Source: a virus. From it: 64,000 nucleotides of DNA. Below, piece by piece: positions 60,410-64,000 of the stretch. The translations under genes were made by a program, and so were the position numbers. How positions within the stretch are numbered: position 1 is the first letter of the stretch; every line of letters begins with the position of its first letter. The notes under the pieces are model-generated. The model was not told the DNA's origin. It ran no database searches and worked only from the letters and a program-made list of their open reading frames with translations. Location of the stretch: IMG/VR virus record IMGVR_UViG_3300046665_000305, positions 55,576 to 119,575 of that record. One strand, given 5' to 3'.

Positions 60410-61623
60410 TGCCTATTTCAAAAAATAAAAAAAGAAACATTGCACCAGCTAACATTTCCGCGATCAGCGGAAAGGTTTACCCAAAGCCTGTCAATCACCA
60501 GTTGATTGCAGGTTTTACCGGCGTTCCTAATGGAAGCGCGGTGCAAAAAACTAGCTCTTATGCTGCCAACCAAGGTAGAAACGGGCACGACATTGGTAAT
60601 GCTAACTGTTCTAGAATTAAAATTGTAGATGTACAATTTAAAATTACTGCTGGCTCAGGAGTTGAATCAGGTGCTGCGGCAGCTACGTCCACTTGGCAAA
60701 GATCAGTAGAAAACGGGACTATTACGACGCGTGCAACATGGGATGGCGGTTCCACCACGGCTGACCTCGTAAATTCTGGCCTTATTATTAGCGATGAAAT
60801 CAATATAACGTGGGCCAAGAATTCTAGAAATTATACACGTTTTTATAGAACTGTACCAAGTGATACTGACAGCTTTAGTGCTATGACTTTGAACAGTATT
60901 GCCAGCCAAGGTTTTAGAACAGTATCTGGAAACCAGTTAATGAGCAACGGCTCGCTGAACAACAGCGGCACAGGCTCTGGTCCTGCGATTTGGCCCGCCC
61001 TTATTTTAGGTATTCCAGATGTGCCTATGCCTGCTATTTGTATTGTTGGTGATAGCATTGCAACTTACCTAAACGATACTAACACTTCCACGACTCAAGG
61101 CTTTCTAACCAGAGCGATGCAGAACGTTAATGGTGTTGTCTTTCCTTGGCATAAACAGACTATCGATGCCAACACATTAGGAAACCAGCAACTAGCTAGT
61201 GCTCCGTTGCAGAAGCAATTGTGGCCTTATTGCACAGACCTATTAATTCAATTAGGCACTAACGATATTGCCAACAGTGCTTCATTAGCGACGATGAAAA
61301 CCAGATTTACCGATCTGGCGAGTTATGCTCGCGGCCTGATCGGGCCTTACGGCAATCGCCTCAGAATTCATGCCACATCGATTATCCCGCGCGGAACTTA
61401 CGATAGTGCTAGAAATATTGTAAGGAATGATTACAACGCATGGCTAGCTGCTGGCGCTGATGGTCTAATCGATCAGTACCATGACATTAATGCTGCTGCT
61501 GGCGACTTTACGACTTATCCAAGTGATCAGATTCACCCCGGCGTAACAGATCATGCCAATATGGCTGCTGTCGTCGCAGCGAACATGGTTCCATACCTCG
61601 ATCCTTATTACAAATTTGTTTAA
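60409..61623 (+). CDS. Second SGNH/GDSL hydrolase
   Basis: A 404-residue protein with all blocks clear: CIVGDSIATY (Ser nucleophile), LGTNDI (block III Asn) and DQIHPG (Asp-x-x-His). A ~200-residue beta N-terminus precedes the hydrolase. Its start overlaps the tailspike stop by one base, tying it to host-surface attack. The more complete motifs suggest it is the active esterase of the two. Confidence 0.87.
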   Translation: MPISKNKKRNIAPANISAISGKVYPKPVNHQLIAGFTGVPNGSAVQKTSSYAANQGRNGHDIGNANCSRIKIVDVQFKITAGSGVESGAAAATSTWQRSVENGTITTRATWDGGSTTADLVNSGLIISDEINITWAKNSRNYTRFYRTVPSDTDSFSAMTLNSIASQGFRTVSGNQLMSNGSLNNSGTGSGPAIWPALILGIPDVPMPAICIVGDSIATYLNDTNTSTTQGFLTRAMQNVNGVVFPWHKQTIDANTLGNQQLASAPLQKQLWPYCTDLLIQLGTNDIANSASLATMKTRFTDLASYARGLIGPYGNRLRIHATSIIPRGTYDSARNIVRNDYNAWLAAGADGLIDQYHDINAAAGDFTTYPSDQIHPGVTDHANMAAVVAANMVPYLDPYYKFV

Positions 61624-61647
61624 TCTTTTAAAAAGTGAGACACCATT

Positions 61648-61914
61648 ATGGCTGCTTTAACAACTGACTTCACCCTAGCCGATTCAACTTGGACCGCAGT
61701 TTCGGCGGCAAAAGCTACCGTCATTATCTACAACCCTTCTACACTTCCTGTCTTTTGGGGCGTAGCTGCTGCTCCATCCGATTTGGCTAACGTTGTAGGT
61801 CATGAACTTAAAAGTCTTTGCACCATTAAATTAAATGACCTAGGTTCAAATAACGTTTACATTCGTTCCGGTAACGTAGGCGGTGGCGCTAAAGCAGCTG
61901 TCAGTGCTTACTAA
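61648..61914 (+). CDS. Small beta virion-type protein, 88 aa
   Basis: MAALTTDFTLADSTWTAVSA...VIIYNPSTLPVFWGVA...VYIRSGNVGGGAK. Similar outline to the 56078 protein. Its position between esterase and collar fibre fits a structural role. Confidence 0.7.
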   Translation: MAALTTDFTLADSTWTAVSAAKATVIIYNPSTLPVFWGVAAAPSDLANVVGHELKSLCTIKLNDLGSNNVYIRSGNVGGGAKAAVSAY

Positions 61915-61939
61915 AATTTTGGATTATTACATTTAAAAC

Positions 61940-61995
61940 TTGACTTTTTAAAAAAGTTATGTTATAGTCTCTCAGATATTATATAATCTCTGAGA
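61940..61995 (+). promoter_or_regulatory. Late promoter with leader hairpin
   Basis: TTGACT, 17 bp, TATAGT, then CTCTCAG/CTGAGAG enclosing an AT loop and followed by ATTTTTT. The hairpin looks like an attenuator placed at the transcript's 5' end. Confidence 0.8.
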
Positions 61996-62021
61996 GATTT
62001 TTTATTTAAGGCATAAACTTA

Positions 62022-62999
62022 ATGGCAGATAGTGCTACCGAAATCCAAGCAAAAGTTGACAAACTGAGTACCAATATGGTACGCCTTGACGCCATCGTTA
62101 ATGGCACCAGCACTCAAGATGTGGCAATTGATAGTGGCTCTGTTCCTAGCCTTGCCAAATTTTACGCTCAAATCGGCACCACGGCTGGCGGTTATGTCAC
62201 GATGGCGCAAGCCGCTGCAACAGCTGCAACAGCTTCCAAAGATAAATCAGCGCTTTGGGCCGAAAGTCCAGACGAAGTTGAACCGGGAAAACGTAGTGCG
62301 AAATATTGGGCCGGTGTTGCGACTGGTGCGGTAGCTGGTGTTTCGTCTTTCAACGGGAGGTCGGGTAGTGTTGTGCCCGTAAATAATGACTACAACACGG
62401 CTCAAATTCAACGCAGCAGTTCTACGCTTGAAACTTCGTTACAATCTATCGAAGCGAGTATTACAAACGTTTTCTCTGTTCAAGTCGGTAGCATTTTCAC
62501 TTTTGCCATGGCCACCTTGCCAACTGGTTATTTAGAGTGTAATGGTGCTGCGATCAGCAGAACCACTTATTCTGCACTCTATGCTAAAATTGGCACGGCG
62601 CACGGTTCTGGCGACGGTTCAACCACGTTCAATATTCCTGACCTTCGTGGCGTGTTCATTCGTGGTTGGGATCATGGAAGAGCCGTTGATAGCGGACGTG
62701 GTTTCGGTACGGTACAGGCTAACCAGAACGCATCTCACACCCACGGAGTTAGCGATCCGGGTCACGCCCACAGTGTTTCCGATCCGGGTCACGCGCACGG
62801 AGGCGGTGGTGCCAACGTTAGCGCGAACAGTTTTCAGGCCGGTACATCGCAGGGCACGCAATTTAGAAGTTCTAACACCGCTGCGGCCAGTTCTAACATT
62901 GGTATTTATGCTGCTTCTACCAATATTTCTATTCAAGCAAGTGGTGGCAATGAATCAAGACCTGTCAACGTTGCGCTGATGTTCGCGATTAAATACTAA
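62022..62999 (+). CDS. Tail-collar short fibre protein
   Basis: A 325-residue protein. The collar domain spans ~170-230: PTGYLECNGAAISRTTYSAL, IPDLRGVFIRGWDHG (PF07484 pattern). Then SHTHGVSDPGHAHSVSDPGH supplies HxH motifs like those holding metal in T4 gp12-type fibre tips. N-terminus helical. Likely short tail fibre or receptor-binding tip. Confidence 0.88.
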   Translation: MADSATEIQAKVDKLSTNMVRLDAIVNGTSTQDVAIDSGSVPSLAKFYAQIGTTAGGYVTMAQAAATAATASKDKSALWAESPDEVEPGKRSAKYWAGVATGAVAGVSSFNGRSGSVVPVNNDYNTAQIQRSSSTLETSLQSIEASITNVFSVQVGSIFTFAMATLPTGYLECNGAAISRTTYSALYAKIGTAHGSGDGSTTFNIPDLRGVFIRGWDHGRAVDSGRGFGTVQANQNASHTHGVSDPGHAHSVSDPGHAHGGGGANVSANSFQAGTSQGTQFRSSNTAAASSNIGIYAASTNISIQASGGNESRPVNVALMFAIKY

Positions 63000-63015
63000 A
63001 GGAAATTACCCCGAC

Positions 63016-63648
63016 ATGCGTTATATTCATAATTATGATCCAGCGACAGGTGAGTTTGTCTCCTCTAACATTGCTGTGCCTGACCCATTGGATAACCCTG
63101 ATGGCCTAGACTCAGGAGCTTTCCTTGTTCCAGCCTTCGCAACAATGATCACTCCACCTCCTGTAAAAAATAATAATATCAGAGTGTTCAGAGACGGCAA
63201 GTGGGGATATGTCGCAAATATTAACGATATCCCTAGCGAAGAACCAGTACCGCCAAGCTCTACCGTAATAGATATAGAGCGAGACAGGCGAATCGTAAAC
63301 GGCTTTTATTTTGAACACGTTCTTTATCAGGCTAGACCAGACGATAGAGAAAATATTGCTGGTGCGGTCCAAGCCGCTTCAAGTGCCGTTTTCCTTGGTG
63401 CTCAAGAAGGTGATTATGGATGGCAAAAGCTTCTATTACCTTCTGCACCTGATATGTTCGAGTGGATCGCAGCAGATAATACGCGCGTAGCTATGGATGC
63501 TCCAACTGTTATTCGTTTCGGCTTCACCGCGCTGGTTCACAAACAGGCGCACATCGCAGCTGGACGTGTCATAAAGGATATGGACCCAATTCCTGATAAC
63601 TTTGTCGATGATTCTTATTGGCCTGTCGTGATTGATCAAACGCCATAA
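63016..63648 (+). CDS. DUF4376-like tail fibre protein or chaperone
   Basis: A 210-residue protein. The second half has IDIERDRRIVNGFYFEHVLY, RPDDRENIAGAVQAA, FEWIAADNTRVAMDAPTVIR, the pattern of DUF4376 proteins found after tail-fibre genes. Probably a fibre assembly factor or small fibre component. Confidence 0.75.
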   Translation: MRYIHNYDPATGEFVSSNIAVPDPLDNPDGLDSGAFLVPAFATMITPPPVKNNNIRVFRDGKWGYVANINDIPSEEPVPPSSTVIDIERDRRIVNGFYFEHVLYQARPDDRENIAGAVQAASSAVFLGAQEGDYGWQKLLLPSAPDMFEWIAADNTRVAMDAPTVIRFGFTALVHKQAHIAAGRVIKDMDPIPDNFVDDSYWPVVIDQTP

Positions 63649-63663
63649 AATTAAATTTCCCTA

Positions 63664-63728
63664 TTGACTTTCTAAAATCGTTATGCTAAAGCTCTTCATA
63701 ATTAAATTTATGGAGAGTTTTTTAATTT
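63664..63728 (+). promoter_or_regulatory. Late promoter with leader hairpin
   Basis: TTGACT, 17 bp, TAAAGC (weak -10), then GCTCT-CATAA paired with TTATG-AGAG and a six-U run, 8 nt before the ATG. Confidence 0.7.
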
Positions 63729-63729
63729 C

Positions 63730-64000
63730 ATGACAACTAAATATAGACCCAAAAAATCAACGAAAGTCGAAGCGCTCAAATTTACTAAAGAGACTTTAGG
63801 CGACCTTTTAATTAAGTTGGAGCCTTATGCGAGGCGAGATACATTCGAGGTCAGCGTCCCAACTGACAACTTTCCCCATTTAGTCATTTCATTTGAAGTA
63901 AACGAATACACTATTGACACGATTAAGGAAGGTGATTATGTCGTATTCGGTGACAACGATTATGATGTTATGAGTGAAGCGCAATTTAACGAAATTTTCG
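63730..64000 (+). CDS. Hypothetical protein, 3' truncated by window
   Basis: 90 codons visible (MTTKYRPKKSTKVEALKFTK...), running off the window. The opening (KYRxKP...VEAxxF) resembles a common small phage protein of unknown function. Confidence 0.7.
   Translation, partial: MTTKYRPKKSTKVEALKFTKETLGDLLIKLEPYARRDTFEVSVPTDNFPHLVISFEVNEYTIDTIKEGDYVVFGDNDYDVMSEAQFNEIF

Overview
The window is a densely packed stretch of a large tailed bacteriophage (caudoviricete) genome. It has a terminase small/large subunit pair, a run of tail-fibre, tailspike and collar genes, tRNA genes, homing-type endonucleases, and more than a hundred very short genes that overlap by 1 to 23 bases. The number of tiny unassigned genes, the many self-contained promoters and the tRNA clusters suggest a very large (jumbo-type) phage. 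Several small families between 43.9 and 53 kb resemble proteins I know from alphaproteobacterial phages and plasmids. An alphaproteobacterial, perhaps Rhizobiales-like, host is therefore my best guess, but it is inference.

Layout. (1) 1-4745: small plus-strand genes, including a nucleotidyltransferase-fold protein and two tandem duplications. (2) 4735-5469: an RNA cluster with its own promoter. Two genes in it have all tRNA stems and an encoded CCA, but carry insertions of about 150 nt in the anticodon loop. (3) 5457-24559: about 65 small plus-strand genes (methyltransferase, cupin, HTH proteins, HD-domain protein, HNH endonuclease, several zinc-ribbon proteins), punctuated by a family of sigma70-like promoters (TTGACN, 16-18 bp, TAATAA or TAAGAA). 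(4) 24556-26044: a minus-strand pair of pentapeptide-repeat proteins, one with zinc-finger-like Cys clusters, behind a consensus promoter and next to a 287-bp imperfect palindrome. (5) 26770-32890: small genes, a putative lipoprotein, a RuvC-like resolvase, terS and terL. (6) 32976-40454: mainly minus strand. It holds a conserved phage trio ending in a YfaP-like protein, a GIY-YIG endonuclease on the plus strand, and an operon mixing small genes with tRNA-Leu, tRNA-Lys, a CAT tRNA and two tRNA-like oddities. (7) 40801-53723: accessory region of tiny genes, each with its own promoter and hairpins, an HNH-AP2 homing endonuclease, an 11-nt periodic repeat array, and four copies of a promoter inside the same 16-bp-arm palindrome. 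(8) 53958-64000: late module with a periplasmic-type serine protease, two SGNH hydrolases flanking a beta-helix tailspike, a collar fibre and a DUF4376-like protein. Here several promoters (TTGACTTTTTAAAA...) are followed directly by a leader hairpin.

How it works together. Modules 1, 3 and 7 look like early host-takeover genes expressed from many short transcription units. Modules 5, 6 and 8 carry packaging, recombination and host recognition. The two SGNH esterase-type proteins beside the tailspike suggest an enzymatic attack on a decorated surface polysaccharide. The strongest candidates for undescribed biology are the insertion-bearing tRNA genes at 4814-5442, the palindrome at 26140-26426, the 11-nt array at 43574-43723 and the four-copy palindromic promoter at 49114-51265.
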